64,000 bases of DNA from an uncultured Oscillospiraceae bacterium (GCA_900548305.1 URJZ01000005.1:1-64000), one strand, 5' to 3'. Positions 50,156 to 59,714 are shown, counted from the stretch's first letter. Notes: generated by a model from the sequence alone, not told the origin. Program-made: numbers and translations.

Positions 50156-51748
50156 TTAATTTTTACCCATTGCTTCCAAATATTCGTCAAAGGTTGTCAT
50201 ACGATCGATGATACCGTCATCTGTAATTTCAATAATGCGGTTTGCAATGGTTTGTACAAATTGGTGGTCATGAGAAGCAAACAAAAGGATGCCTTTAAAG
50301 TCAATTAAACCGTTATTAACTGCTGTAATAGACTCCAAGTCCAAGTGATTGGTTGGTTGATCCAATACCAATACGTTGGAGCCGTACATCATCATACGGG
50401 AAAGCATACAACGAACTTTTTCTCCACCGGAAAGTACATTGACCGGTTTTAACACATCATCACCTGAGAATAACATTTTTCCCAGAAAACCTCTCAAATA
50501 AGTTTCTGTGGTATCCTGTGCATACTGTTCCAGCCACTTAATAATGCTTTCATTGCAGTCGTTAAAATACTCGGAGTTATCTTTCGGAAAATAGGATTGA
50601 GTTGTACTTACTCCCCATTTATAAGAACCTTCATCCGGTTCCAATTCACCCATTAAAATTTGGAATAAAGTCGTATTTGCAATATCATTTTCGCCCACAA
50701 AAGCAATTTTATCTCCTTTGTTTACACGAAAAGATACTTTATTCAGTACTTTTACACCATCTACTGTTTTAGAAATGTCTTCTACCGTTAAAATTTCTTT
50801 GCCGGGTTCGCGATCCATTTGGAATCCTACATATGGATAACGGCGGGTTGAGGCAGGCATTTCTTCTACTGTTAATTTCTCAATTAGCTTTTTACGGGAA
50901 GTTGCTTGTTTGGATTTTGATTTATTAGCAGAGAAACGTTGAATAAAGTTTTGCAGTTCTTTAATTTTATCTTCATTCTTTTTATTTTGATCACGCATCA
51001 CACGCTGCATAAGCTGACTAGATTCGTACCAGAAATCATAGTTACCTACATAAAGTTTAATTTTATTATAATCAATATCTACAATATGAGTACAAACATT
51101 ATTCAAGAAATGACGGTCATGGGATACTACAATCACAGTACCCATATAATCCATTAAGAAGTCCTCCAACCAGTTAATGGATTTAATATCCAAACCGTTG
51201 GTAGGTTCGTCTAACAGAATAATATCAGGCTGTCCGAACAAAGCTCTTGCCAACAACACTTTTACCTTTTCGCTTTCCGCTAATGCGCTCATTTGCATAT
51301 ACAGCATATCTGTTTCCAAGCCAAGACCTTGAAGCAATTTGCCGGCGTCTGTTTCAGCATCCCAACCGTTCATTTCTGCAAACTCCGCTTCCAGTTCTGC
51401 TGCCAAATGGCCATCTTCCTCACTAAAATCCGGTTTTGCATATAACTCGTCTTTTTGCTTCATCACATCGTACAAACGCTGATTTCCTTGCATAATGGTA
51501 TCTAAAACTGTAAATTCTTCATATGCAAAGTGATCTTGTTTTAACACAGACATTCTGCACTTAGGGTCAATGGAAACATCACCTTTGGTTGGTTCCAATT
51601 CACCTGACAATACTTTTAAAAATGTAGATTTTCCGGCTCCGTTCGCACCTATTACGCCATAACAGTTGCCGGGAGTAAACAGCAAATTTACATGAGAAAA
51701 TAAATCTTGGCCACTAAAGCCAACACTTACGTCAGATACTGTAATCAT
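50156..51748 (-). CDS. ABC-F family ATPase, YbiT/YkpA-like
   Basis: Cytoplasmic ribosome-associated type with two fused ABC domains and no membrane part, 530 residues. Domain 1: Walker A GANGAGKS (34-41), Walker B ILLDEPTNGLD. Domain 2: signature LSGGEK (439-444). The linker with basic residues (AS-KSKQATSRKK) is about 255-300. The other ATP site looks inactive: Walker A GENDIANTT (352-360, no lysine), domain-1 signature LAESEK instead of LSGGQ, and domain-2 Walker B LDQP (Q464 for Glu). Confidence 0.93.
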   Translation of the reverse strand: MITVSDVSVGFSGQDLFSHVNLLFTPGNCYGVIGANGAGKSTFLKVLSGELEPTKGDVSIDPKCRMSVLKQDHFAYEEFTVLDTIMQGNQRLYDVMKQKDELYAKPDFSEEDGHLAAELEAEFAEMNGWDAETDAGKLLQGLGLETDMLYMQMSALAESEKVKVLLARALFGQPDIILLDEPTNGLDIKSINWLEDFLMDYMGTVIVVSHDRHFLNNVCTHIVDIDYNKIKLYVGNYDFWYESSQLMQRVMRDQNKKNEDKIKELQNFIQRFSANKSKSKQATSRKKLIEKLTVEEMPASTRRYPYVGFQMDREPGKEILTVEDISKTVDGVKVLNKVSFRVNKGDKIAFVGENDIANTTLFQILMGELEPDEGSYKWGVSTTQSYFPKDNSEYFNDCNESIIKWLEQYAQDTTETYLRGFLGKMLFSGDDVLKPVNVLSGGEKVRCMLSRMMMYGSNVLVLDQPTNHLDLESITAVNNGLIDFKGILLFASHDHQFVQTIANRIIEITDDGIIDRMTTFDEYLEAMGKN

Positions 51749-51792
51749 AGTTCCTCCAGTATAATTGAATTTTATTATGAATCGTTCTAATC

Positions 51793-51820
51793 ATTGTATC
51801 ATAAATTGCAATTTTGTCAA
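51793..51820 (-). promoter_or_regulatory. Promoter of the ABC-F gene
   Basis: -35 TTGACA (51815-51820), 16 bases, -10 TACAAT (51793-51798). Confidence 0.75.
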
Positions 51821-51832
51821 AATATCCTGCAT

Positions 51833-53128
51833 TTAGTTTCGATAAATGGTTTTAGAAACCACAATGGTATTTCTCCGTTCAAACATATCATCCAAAAGCG
51901 CGTAATAACTGCCCGGTGTAACAATACCGCTGACATCCAATACATCCAACCCCGCCGAACCTGTAATGTAATCCGCCAGTTTCACGCAGTTGGTATTAAT
52001 GGCAAAATAGGTTTTAAATTCTCCTGATTTGATTTTGTATATCTTTGCACCTGTTGCCTTTACCAGTTCACTGGCAGCATCGTTACACGGTTCATCCTGA
52101 GATAAGGTACCATCTTGTATCCGTTCGTACCTTGTCTGCCACGGTATTGCTACCTGCATAATTTCGTCTATTTTTTCTTCCACTTTCTTTTTTTGGGCAT
52201 CTGACAAACATAAACCAAAACCTACTAAAATTTTCTTCTCAAATGATAAGCAATGGTGTATGTACAACTCTCTGGGCGCCTTTACAATGGTTCCTTGACT
52301 GAATAGACCAAAAAATTTATGCTCTGTTTCGTCATATGCTCCATAAGAATATACTGTATCTCCATAACAAAAATCTGAATGACCAAACTCATTCAAATTC
52401 TCTCCGCATAAGTGGATAAATACCTCTAAATCCACCCGTTCTTTTCCTTCAGGCGCATTGATTTCTTGAATCATATTCGCTTTTACATTATGTTCTCTAA
52501 AATATTTATTAAAACTGCTCATTAATCTGGATGGTATAAAAGCAGTAATAAATAATGGAAGCGGAATGCGTACTCTTCTTGATGTGTTATCGTCACTTAA
52601 ATTCCATTTGAAAATTTCTGAAAAAAAGTCAAACAGAACGGTCAGACCATATAAAATCATATAGATGCCTACAATTTGCAAAACAGTTGTGCTTCTCATA
52701 AACGGATTCATAAACAAAATAATGGCAAACGCAATGGATAAAATAGAAACTAATGCACCAATCAGGCGACCTTGAGATTTTTTTTTGATTGCTTGTATAC
52801 AAATAGCACCTCGAATAATACCTGTACATAAAAACCAAAGTGCAAAAATCCATGTAACAGAGATAATATAAAACCAAGATAATACAAATAAACTGGCCGC
52901 AACAACGGCGTATGCCAAACCAATGAGTACACCTTGCATAATATGTTTATTTAAAATAACACCTACGGCATGTGTGATACCTGCCACTACGATTGCAATA
53001 GCAATACCAATCATCAGCACACGGGAAGCCAAATCATGGTCGATTAAAATAAAGATACCCAGCCCCAAAAACAAAACGGATGTTACCAGCAAAAGCAATG
53101 GATTCACAACTTTCGCTTTGATATTCAT
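51833..53128 (-). CDS. DUF308 (HdeD-like) membrane protein fused to a probable permuted papain-like domain
   Basis: 431 residues. Residues 10-170 form about six membrane helices with HdeD/DUF308 character. Residues 215-431 form a soluble domain: VDLEVFIHLCGENLNEFGHSDFCYGDTVYSYGAYD (H250), ELYIHHCLSFEKKILVGFGLCLS, and NTNCVKLADYITG (C381), then TPGSYYALLDDMF. His before a TNC cysteine is the order of permuted NlpC/P60-like thiol enzymes. Catalysis is inferred. A 57-residue membrane protein is encoded 27 bases upstream. Confidence 0.7.
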   Translation of the reverse strand: MNIKAKVVNPLLLLVTSVLFLGLGIFILIDHDLASRVLMIGIAIAIVVAGITHAVGVILNKHIMQGVLIGLAYAVVAASLFVLSWFYIISVTWIFALWFLCTGIIRGAICIQAIKKKSQGRLIGALVSILSIAFAIILFMNPFMRSTTVLQIVGIYMILYGLTVLFDFFSEIFKWNLSDDNTSRRVRIPLPLFITAFIPSRLMSSFNKYFREHNVKANMIQEINAPEGKERVDLEVFIHLCGENLNEFGHSDFCYGDTVYSYGAYDETEHKFFGLFSQGTIVKAPRELYIHHCLSFEKKILVGFGLCLSDAQKKKVEEKIDEIMQVAIPWQTRYERIQDGTLSQDEPCNDAASELVKATGAKIYKIKSGEFKTYFAINTNCVKLADYITGSAGLDVLDVSGIVTPGSYYALLDDMFERRNTIVVSKTIYRN

Positions 53129-53155
53129 TCTGTAACCTCCTTCAATTTGGCAATA

Positions 53156-53329
53156 TTACTCTTCTCTCCAGCTTTCAAATGCAAAAAACATACCAAATAA
53201 TCCAAGTAAAATAGAAACAGCCGCGCAGGTAATCGTTACCACTTCCAAGCGAAAGGGACTGGTAAATGCGGCAATAATTGCACATATCATTGCAATACCA
53301 AACATAATCCATGCAATTTTTCCTGCCAT
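53156..53329 (-). CDS. 57-residue membrane protein, partner of the DUF308 fusion
   Basis: MAGKIAWIMFGIAMICAIIAAF is the first membrane helix, then a short polar loop SPFRLE and a second helix (about VVTITCAAVSILLGLFGMFF) ending in ESWREE. The ATG at 53329 has AGGA nine bases upstream; an ATG two codons earlier (53335) is also possible. It is 27 bases from the next gene, so co-transcribed. No family recognised. Confidence 0.7.
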   Translation of the reverse strand: MAGKIAWIMFGIAMICAIIAAFTSPFRLEVVTITCAAVSILLGLFGMFFAFESWREE

Positions 53330-53527
53330 ATACATACTTCCTTTTTACGAAAAACAATTAAATACTAATATATGAATCACAAAAATCTTTACACCGAAAT
53401 GGAATTGTATTTACATATCCGAACATATAAATACAGAGTTATGCACTAACTTTATAAATTGTAATAGATACCTTCTATTATATTTGTTCTATAATTGCTG
53501 TTTTAACCGGGGTCTCAAAGTAATTTA

Positions 53528-54394
53528 CTATATCTTATTTGGGAACAAAAGATTACAAAGAACTCCAAACTGCTCCATGGTTAATTGTTCCGCCCTGGCA
53601 GTTGGCGCAATCCCCGCTTGTTTTAATGCTGTAGATAGTTCCTCTTTGGATTTTCCTAACCCCGTATTTAAAGAATTCAAAACTGTCTTTCTACGCTGTC
53701 CAAATGCTGCTTTTACCAATTTAAAAAACTGTTTTTCTTCTGTTTCTAATTTTACGGGAGCTTCTTTACGGATATCGAGGCGAATTACTGCCGAATCCAC
53801 ATTGGGAGCAGGGAAAAAGCAGTCTCTGGGTACATCAAATAATATCTGAGGCTGGCTGTAATACTGCACCGCCACGCTTACCGCGCCACAAGCACGCGTA
53901 CCGGGAGTCGCACAAATACGCACAGCCGCTTCTTTCTGTACCATAACCGTCAGAGATTCTACCGGAAGCTTTTCTTCCAGCAATTTCATGATAACAGGAG
54001 ATGTAATATAATACGGAAGATTGGCACAAACCAAAACATCTAAACCGGAAAATTCATCTTGAATTAGTTGATGCAAATCCACTTCCATAACGTCTGCCTG
54101 CACAACTTTTACATTGTCAAAATCTCTCAGTGTTTCTGCCAATACAGCAGGAAGTCGTTTATCTAATTCAATGGCTACCACTTTATTGGCTCTTGCTGCT
54201 AATTCTCTGGTAAGTACACCAAAGCCCGGTCCAACCTCTATTACTCCTTTGGTTTGGTCCGCTCCACATTCTGTAGCCATTTTGGGACAAATTTCAGGGT
54301 TGATTAAAAAGTTTTGTCCCAACGCTTTTGAAAATTGAAATCCATGACGAGACAATAAACTTTTTACAACATTAATATCTGATAGATTTTTCAT
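53528..54394 (-). CDS. rsmA: 16S rRNA (adenine1518/1519-N6)-dimethyltransferase
   Basis: KsgA/RsmA; methylates two adjacent adenines near the 3' end of 16S rRNA during small-subunit assembly. 288 residues: SKALGQNFLINPEI, SAM-binding VIEVGPGFGVLT, and the catalytic NLPYYITSPVI. RBS GGAGG. Confidence 0.98.
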   Translation of the reverse strand: MKNLSDINVVKSLLSRHGFQFSKALGQNFLINPEICPKMATECGADQTKGVIEVGPGFGVLTRELAARANKVVAIELDKRLPAVLAETLRDFDNVKVVQADVMEVDLHQLIQDEFSGLDVLVCANLPYYITSPVIMKLLEEKLPVESLTVMVQKEAAVRICATPGTRACGAVSVAVQYYSQPQILFDVPRDCFFPAPNVDSAVIRLDIRKEAPVKLETEEKQFFKLVKAAFGQRRKTVLNSLNTGLGKSKEELSTALKQAGIAPTARAEQLTMEQFGVLCNLLFPNKI

Positions 54395-54444
54395 GCAGTC
54401 CTCCAGTGAAAAGGATATTTTTTGATTCTTACTATAATATTGTT

Positions 54445-54473
54445 ATTATATACCAACCTCTCTATGCAAACAA
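54445..54473 (-). promoter_or_regulatory. Promoter of rsmA
   Basis: -35 TTGTTT (54468-54473), 17 bases, -10 TATAAT (54445-54450). Confidence 0.6.
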
Positions 54474-54478
54474 GAGCA

Positions 54479-54515
54479 AAAAATCATAGCTGCGGTATTT
54501 TATACCACAGCTATG
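54479..54515 (-). terminator. Terminator of azlCD
   Basis: AATCATAGCTGTGGTAT pairs with its complement (one mismatch), then TTTTTTG reading leftward. Confidence 0.85.
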
Positions 54516-54520
54516 ATTCT

Positions 54521-54865
54521 TCACATAATAAATCCCAATAATTCTTGTGTAATAAATGCTGCAACAACCGAACTGACAGCCACTAACAATAATCCTCTGT
54601 TAAAATAAGCTAAGATCATCGCTACCAGCATACCTACCAAACCGCCCAAAAAGTATACGAGCGAAAAACCGCCATCCGGCGATGTGGAAAATAGGATACT
54701 CGGAAATGTCATAGCACCAAGCACCGCGTAGGGCACATATGCCAAAAAAGATTTTATAAATTGATTTTCAATGGTTTTTCGGAAAAGAACCAGTGGTAAC
54801 ATTCTTGGCAGATACGTTACCAAAGCCATAATTAAAATACTGAGAAGAACATAGGTGTAATTCAC
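54521..54865 (-). CDS. azlD: Branched-chain amino acid exporter small subunit AzlD
   Basis: 114 residues, four membrane helices, with LPRMLPLVLFRK near the N-terminus typical of AzlD. Works with AzlC, its start overlapping the azlC stop by four bases. Confidence 0.93.
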   Translation of the reverse strand: MNYTYVLLSILIMALVTYLPRMLPLVLFRKTIENQFIKSFLAYVPYAVLGAMTFPSILFSTSPDGGFSLVYFLGGLVGMLVAMILAYFNRGLLLVAVSSVVAAFITQELLGFIM

Positions 54866-55665
54866 GATTCCTTGTCCTCCTTAATTGGAAATTTCCAAGC
54901 ACCAAACGCTGAAGCCACCACTGCACAAATAATAATAACCCAACCGTTAGACAATTGATTTAAAACAGGCGTCCAATAAAACAGACAACTAATTGCAACA
55001 GAAATCAAAATTACAATCGCAATAGATTTCATTTTCCGTGCAGGAGGAATAATAATAGAAATAAACATACCGTATATGGCAATTCCCAATGCACTGCGAA
55101 TGGCAAAAGGCAAAAATCCCGTTACGGTTGCACCCAATAAAGTGCCCAATGTCCATCCCAGATAAGGAGTTAGTATCAAACCTGAAAGGTATTTGGCACC
55201 TACCTTACCTTCCTGCTGCATAGCAACTGCAAATACTTCATCTGTATTGCCAAATGATAACAATGCGCGCTCAATTCCATTCATACGCTTTTCTATTTTT
55301 TGAGAAAGCGACAACGACATCAACAGATAACGAATGTTAATAATAAACGTTGTAACCAACATTTCAACATACATACCACCGGACACAATTAGCGCTATAC
55401 CTGCAAATTGTCCTGTACCGGTAAAACATGTCATAGAAATTAAAACAGCTACCCAAGGTGGTAAACCGCCTTCGACTACTACCATACCAAAAGTAAAGGC
55501 AACAGATAGATACCCTAAACAAATAGGAAGTCCATCTCTTAATCCTCTACGGAAGGTAAGATGGGAACGTTCCTCTTCGGAAGACTTTATAGTTACATTC
55601 TCTTCTGCCGAATTTAATTCAGAGAAATTAGATTCTTCTATACGTGTTTTTTCTTTATGATCCAT
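54862..55665 (-). CDS. azlC: Branched-chain amino acid exporter large subunit AzlC
   Basis: 267 residues; a charged N-terminal extension (1-35) followed by membrane helices with GLPICLGYLSVAFTFGM and TGTGQFAGIALI. Start at 55665 (GGGGG five bases upstream). Directly downstream of leuB, which fits export of surplus leucine or related amino acids; transported substrate is inferred. Confidence 0.92.
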   Translation of the reverse strand: MDHKEKTRIEESNFSELNSAEENVTIKSSEEERSHLTFRRGLRDGLPICLGYLSVAFTFGMVVVEGGLPPWVAVLISMTCFTGTGQFAGIALIVSGGMYVEMLVTTFIINIRYLLMSLSLSQKIEKRMNGIERALLSFGNTDEVFAVAMQQEGKVGAKYLSGLILTPYLGWTLGTLLGATVTGFLPFAIRSALGIAIYGMFISIIIPPARKMKSIAIVILISVAISCLFYWTPVLNQLSNGWVIIICAVVASAFGAWKFPIKEDKES

Positions 55666-55689
55666 GAATACCCCCACTCTCAAACACAG

Positions 55690-55724
55690 AGAAAAGCTCC
55701 AATGCTTGGTTGGAGCTTTTCTTT
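55690..55724 (-). terminator. Hairpin between leuB and azlC
   Basis: AAAAGCTCCAA/TTGGAGCTTTT with a 7-base loop. It can end the leuAB transcript. A TTGTTT-17-TATAAT promoter (-10 at 55731-55736) lies just upstream, so the hairpin would also stand at the 5' end of azlCD mRNA. Confidence 0.7.
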
Positions 55725-55739
55725 ATGAATATTATAGCA

Positions 55740-56810
55740 TTAAAGCAGTTGGCAAACAAGGTCGCCCATTTCAGAACAATTTACCAATTTCATACCTTCT
55801 GTATGAATATCCGGAGTGCGTGCCATAGTCAATGCTTTTGATACAGCATCCTCGATTGCTTGTGCTGCTTCTGGCTGATTCAATGTATATTTCAGCATCA
55901 TAGAAACAGATAAAATGGTAGCCAGAGGATTGGCTTTTCCTGTTCCTGCAATGTCAGGCGCACTGCCATGGATTGGTTCATACAAGCCAAATTGATTTTC
56001 GCCAAGACTCGCAGATGCCAGCATACCAATGGAACCGCTAATCATAGAAGCTTCGTCCGAAAGAATATCACCAAAAATATTGGAAGTTAAAATAACATCA
56101 AATTGTTTTGGATTACGCACCAACTGCATCGCACAGTTGTCTACATACATATAATCTAACGTAACATCCGGGTATTCTTTTGCAATTTTGGTAACGGTTT
56201 CTCTCCACAAACGGGAGGATTCCAACACATTGGCTTTATCAACGCTGCATAGGCGTTTGTTTCTCTTTTGTGCCATTTCAAAACCGATACGCGCAATACG
56301 CTCTACCTCTTTTACGGAATAACGTTCCGTATCAAATGCAGATTCTACACCATCAACCGTATCACGACCGCGCTGACCAAAGTAAATACCGCCTGTTAAT
56401 TCGCGAACCACCATGATATCCAATGCATCTCCAATGATTTCTTCTTTTAGAGGGGAAGCATCGCGAAGCGGTTCAAAAATAACTGCAGGACGTAAATTTG
56501 CATATAGTCCCAATGCACCGCGAATGCCCAGCAAACCCGCTTCAGGTCTTTGACTTCCTGATAAGGAATCCCATTTTGGCCCTCCTACAGCACCAAGTAT
56601 CACAGCGTCGGATGCTTTACAAGAATCCACAGTTTTTTGCGGCAATGGTTCGCCTGTTGCATCAATGGCTGCACCGCCAATATATTCTTCCTGATAATTT
56701 ACTTTGAAGTCGAACGTTTCAGCAGTTTTGTTCAACACTTTGATTGCCTGATCTACAATTTCAGGACCAATGCCGTCGCCCTTTAATACGGTGATTTGAT
56801 ATTCTTTCAT
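55740..56810 (-). CDS. leuB: 3-isopropylmalate dehydrogenase
   Basis: Oxidises and decarboxylates 3-isopropylmalate in leucine synthesis. 356 residues from the ATG at 56810 (GGAAGGTACATC upstream): GDGIGPEIV, RELTGGIYFGQRGRD, DNCAMQLVRNPKQFDVILTSNIFGDILSDEASM, EPIHGSAPDIAGTGKANPLA. A frame to 56879 overlapping leuA is rejected. leuC and leuD are not in the window. Confidence 0.98.
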   Translation of the reverse strand: MKEYQITVLKGDGIGPEIVDQAIKVLNKTAETFDFKVNYQEEYIGGAAIDATGEPLPQKTVDSCKASDAVILGAVGGPKWDSLSGSQRPEAGLLGIRGALGLYANLRPAVIFEPLRDASPLKEEIIGDALDIMVVRELTGGIYFGQRGRDTVDGVESAFDTERYSVKEVERIARIGFEMAQKRNKRLCSVDKANVLESSRLWRETVTKIAKEYPDVTLDYMYVDNCAMQLVRNPKQFDVILTSNIFGDILSDEASMISGSIGMLASASLGENQFGLYEPIHGSAPDIAGTGKANPLATILSVSMMLKYTLNQPEAAQAIEDAVSKALTMARTPDIHTEGMKLVNCSEMGDLVCQLL

Positions 56811-56851
56811 GATGTACCTTCCTTTTTTATATGAAATGATAACGTTCTGTT

Positions 56852-58534
56852 TTACTTTTGTGCACGATTGATAGCACAAATAATACCTTTAATGGAAGCC
56901 AAGCTGATATTGCTGTCTAAACCAACGCCGAAAATAGTGTTGCCGTTGGGACATTCCAACTGAATATAAGAAATGGCTTTTGAATTTGCACCTTCTGAAA
57001 CAGCATGCTCACTGTAAGATACAAATTTATAATTTGTAATTCCAACGGTTTTCAACGCATTAAAGAACGCGTCAATCGGACCGTTGCCCACACCGGAAAT
57101 CATATGGTCTGTATGCTCAAAGCGCAGATTTCCTTCAAAGTGAACTACTGTTTCATTTTCCACATCATTTTCTTCATAAATTTTATAGCTTTTTAAATTA
57201 TATGGTTTATGAACGTGTAGGTACTCTTCTTCAAACAATGCGAAAATTTCTTTCGGCATAATCTCTCTTCCGGCTTTGTCACATGCGGCTTTCACAATTT
57301 TTCCAAACTCAGGATGCATGGCTTTTGGCATTTGATAACCAAAAATCTGCTGCATGATAAAAGCAGCACCGCCTTTACCCGACTGGCTGTTAATACGAAT
57401 AATGGGTTCGTATTGTCTGCCCAAGTCTGCAGGGTCAATTGGCAAGTATGGTACTTCCCAATACTCTGAGTTATTTTGTTTCATATAGTCAACGCCTTTA
57501 TTAATTGCGTCTTGATGAGAGCCTGAAAAAGCGGTAAATACCAATTCACCTGCATACGGATGACGTTCATGCACTTTCATTTCAGTACATTGCTCGTATA
57601 CTTCTTTGATTTTGTTCATCTCTGAGAAGTTTAATTCGGGGTCAATGCCTTGTGTGTACATGTTCATTGCAACATTCATAATGTCTGCGTTACCTGTACG
57701 TTCACCATTGCCGAATAAAGTACCTTCCACGCGGTCTGCACCTGCCAAAATCCCCAATTCAGTTGCAGCCGTTGCAGTGCCTCTGTCATTATGCGGATGT
57801 AAGCTGATAATCGCACTGTCTCTTCCTTTCAAATGACGGCAGAAGTACTCAATTTGGTCCGCATGCTGATTTGGCATCATACCTTCAACGGTATTGGGAA
57901 GATTCAAAATTACTTTATGTTCCGGAGTTGCACCCAATGTTTCCAATACTTTGTCACAAATTAGCACAGCGTTATCCATTTCAGTGCCTGAGAAGCTTTC
58001 AGGAGAATATTCAAAACGAATATTTGCACCTGTTTTTGCAACTTCCTGCTCAGTTAGTTCTTTAATTAATTTAGCACCTTCCACTGCAATATCAATAACA
58101 CCTTGCATGTCAGCACGGAATACTACTTTACGCTGCAGCGTAGAAGTAGAATTATAAAAGTGAACAATTACATTTTTAGCACCACTGATTGCTTCAAAGG
58201 TTTTTGTAATCAAGTGTGGTCTTGCTTGTACCAATACCTGAATGGTTACATCATCCGGAATCAAATTACGGTCAATCAACGCACGTAAAATTTCATATTC
58301 TGTTTCGGAAGCGGATGGGAAACCTACTTCTATTTCTTTAAAACCAATGTCAACCAAAGTTTGAAAAAAGAGCAACTTTTCTTCCAAGTTCATTGGATTG
58401 ACAAGCGCCTGATTACCGTCACGCAAGTCTACGCTGCACCAGATTGGTGCCTTTTCAATGACTTTGTCCGGCCATGTACGGTCAGGCAATTTTACCGGTT
58501 CAAATGGAATATATTTTTCAAACCCTTTTTTCAT
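56852..58534 (-). CDS. leuA: 2-isopropylmalate synthase, long (LeuA2/yeast-like) form
   Basis: Condenses acetyl-CoA with 2-ketoisovalerate, the first leucine step. 560 residues: WCSVDLRDGNQALVNPM, the metal/acid site HPHNDRGTATAATELGILAGADRVEGTLFGNGERTGN, and a C-terminal LeuA dimer/regulatory domain (from ~430) that senses leucine. Behind a leucine T-box; 41 bases from leuB. Confidence 0.97.
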   Translation of the reverse strand: MKKGFEKYIPFEPVKLPDRTWPDKVIEKAPIWCSVDLRDGNQALVNPMNLEEKLLFFQTLVDIGFKEIEVGFPSASETEYEILRALIDRNLIPDDVTIQVLVQARPHLITKTFEAISGAKNVIVHFYNSTSTLQRKVVFRADMQGVIDIAVEGAKLIKELTEQEVAKTGANIRFEYSPESFSGTEMDNAVLICDKVLETLGATPEHKVILNLPNTVEGMMPNQHADQIEYFCRHLKGRDSAIISLHPHNDRGTATAATELGILAGADRVEGTLFGNGERTGNADIMNVAMNMYTQGIDPELNFSEMNKIKEVYEQCTEMKVHERHPYAGELVFTAFSGSHQDAINKGVDYMKQNNSEYWEVPYLPIDPADLGRQYEPIIRINSQSGKGGAAFIMQQIFGYQMPKAMHPEFGKIVKAACDKAGREIMPKEIFALFEEEYLHVHKPYNLKSYKIYEENDVENETVVHFEGNLRFEHTDHMISGVGNGPIDAFFNALKTVGITNYKFVSYSEHAVSEGANSKAISYIQLECPNGNTIFGVGLDSNISLASIKGIICAINRAQK

Positions 58535-58575
58535 GATGATTACTCTCCTTTATATCAATTACAATGTTTACAAAC

Positions 58576-58885
58576 AAAAAGCCCCGAACAGTTATATCGC
58601 ATACACTGTTCGGGGCGAATATACAAAATCCGCGGTACCACCCAAATTCGGTTTGCGCTCACGCAACAAACCCTTACATCTCGAATAAGATTCGGCCAAT
58701 AACGCAGCCTTGCGTCCGTCCCTATGAAACCATCAGGCCGGCAACTCCGGGATGAGCTATACATATCAGGTTCAGTACTGCCTCACACCAACCGGCAGCT
58801 CTCTGAAATTCTGTCCCTGCTATCTTATTCCCTTCAAAGTCTTTATGGGCTATCTGAAAATACTTCAGATAAATTTACTTGTAAA
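58576..58885 (-). promoter_or_regulatory. T-box leader (leucine) of leuAB
   Basis: The T-box core GGGTGGTACCGCGG (58630-58643) is followed by the terminator GCCCCGAACAGT/ACTGTTCGGGGC (58581-58616) and a T-run. The GNUG-like apical motif lies in GGTTGGTGTGAGG, and CTC (58754-58756), followed by A in the specifier region, is the likely leucine codon. Uncharged tRNA-Leu(GAG) should turn on leuAB. Confidence 0.93.
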
Positions 58886-58888
58886 ATT

Positions 58889-58918
58889 ATTATACGCACA
58901 ATGCGTATGATTTGTCAA
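58889..58918 (-). promoter_or_regulatory. Promoter of the leucine T-box leader
   Basis: -35 TTGACA (58913-58918), 18 bases, -10 TATAAT (58889-58894). Confidence 0.85.
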
Positions 58919-59009
58919 GGGTAAAAAAGCATTTGTCTTTCATAGAAATATAACATGACAGTACAAATCCTTTGATATAATCTCTCTACATTTTATTTCA
59001 ATATCTATT

Positions 59010-59714
59010 TTAAGAATCTGTTTCTTCTTTATCCCCAAACGCACGGTTTGCCGCTTCTCTTGCATAATCTATGACAGTATGTTCTCTATTTTGCCTCTGT
59101 GCTCTTGAAGGGATCGTATCATATACTTCCGCTACCATGGAACGCATCCAAAGACCGGGTGTAATACGCAAAGAATATCCATGTCCCGGTTCTACCATCC
59201 AATCATAAAATGGCGCTCTTGGCAATCCATAGGCAGATAAAATAGACATAATGGTTCCTCCGTGTACCATCAGTACAGCCGATGTCTCTCCGGTACGCAT
59301 CATACGTTCCACAAATGTTTCAAACTCCATACAGACGCGATGCATAAAGTGACCCCCATCTTCCCCTTCCGGCGGAGACATGGTAGAACCACTTTCCATC
59401 CATTGGACAAAATCAGGGTCATGTTCTAAATCTTTTGCTGATTTTCCTTCCCATTTTCCAAAATTGCATTCTTTGAAACCTTCAATCACAATCGGTTCTG
59501 CATTGGGATAAATAAGTTTTAAACTATCAACGCAACGGCTCAACGGACTGGTATAGTAAGCTTGTGCATACGGATAACTGTTTTGCTCTGCCAACTGTTT
59601 TAACTGTTCTTTACCTTCTTCGGATAAGGGAGAATCGGTTACGCCAATATATTGACCAAGTAAATTTCCCTGAGAAATACCGTGGCGAATGAGATGTATG
59701 GTATAAGACTTCAT
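59010..59714 (-). CDS. Histidine phosphatase family protein (phosphoglycerate mutase-like)
   Basis: 234 residues. LIRHGISQGN holds the phospho-accepting histidine; SPLSRCVDSLKLIYP, ECNFGKWEGKS and MVHGGTIMSIL complete the active site. Similar to GpmB/CobC/PhoE-type phosphatases; substrate unknown. Divergent from the XRE regulator at 59843. Confidence 0.9.
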   Translation of the reverse strand: MKSYTIHLIRHGISQGNLLGQYIGVTDSPLSEEGKEQLKQLAEQNSYPYAQAYYTSPLSRCVDSLKLIYPNAEPIVIEGFKECNFGKWEGKSAKDLEHDPDFVQWMESGSTMSPPEGEDGGHFMHRVCMEFETFVERMMRTGETSAVLMVHGGTIMSILSAYGLPRAPFYDWMVEPGHGYSLRITPGLWMRSMVAEVYDTIPSRAQRQNREHTVIDYAREAANRAFGDKEETDS

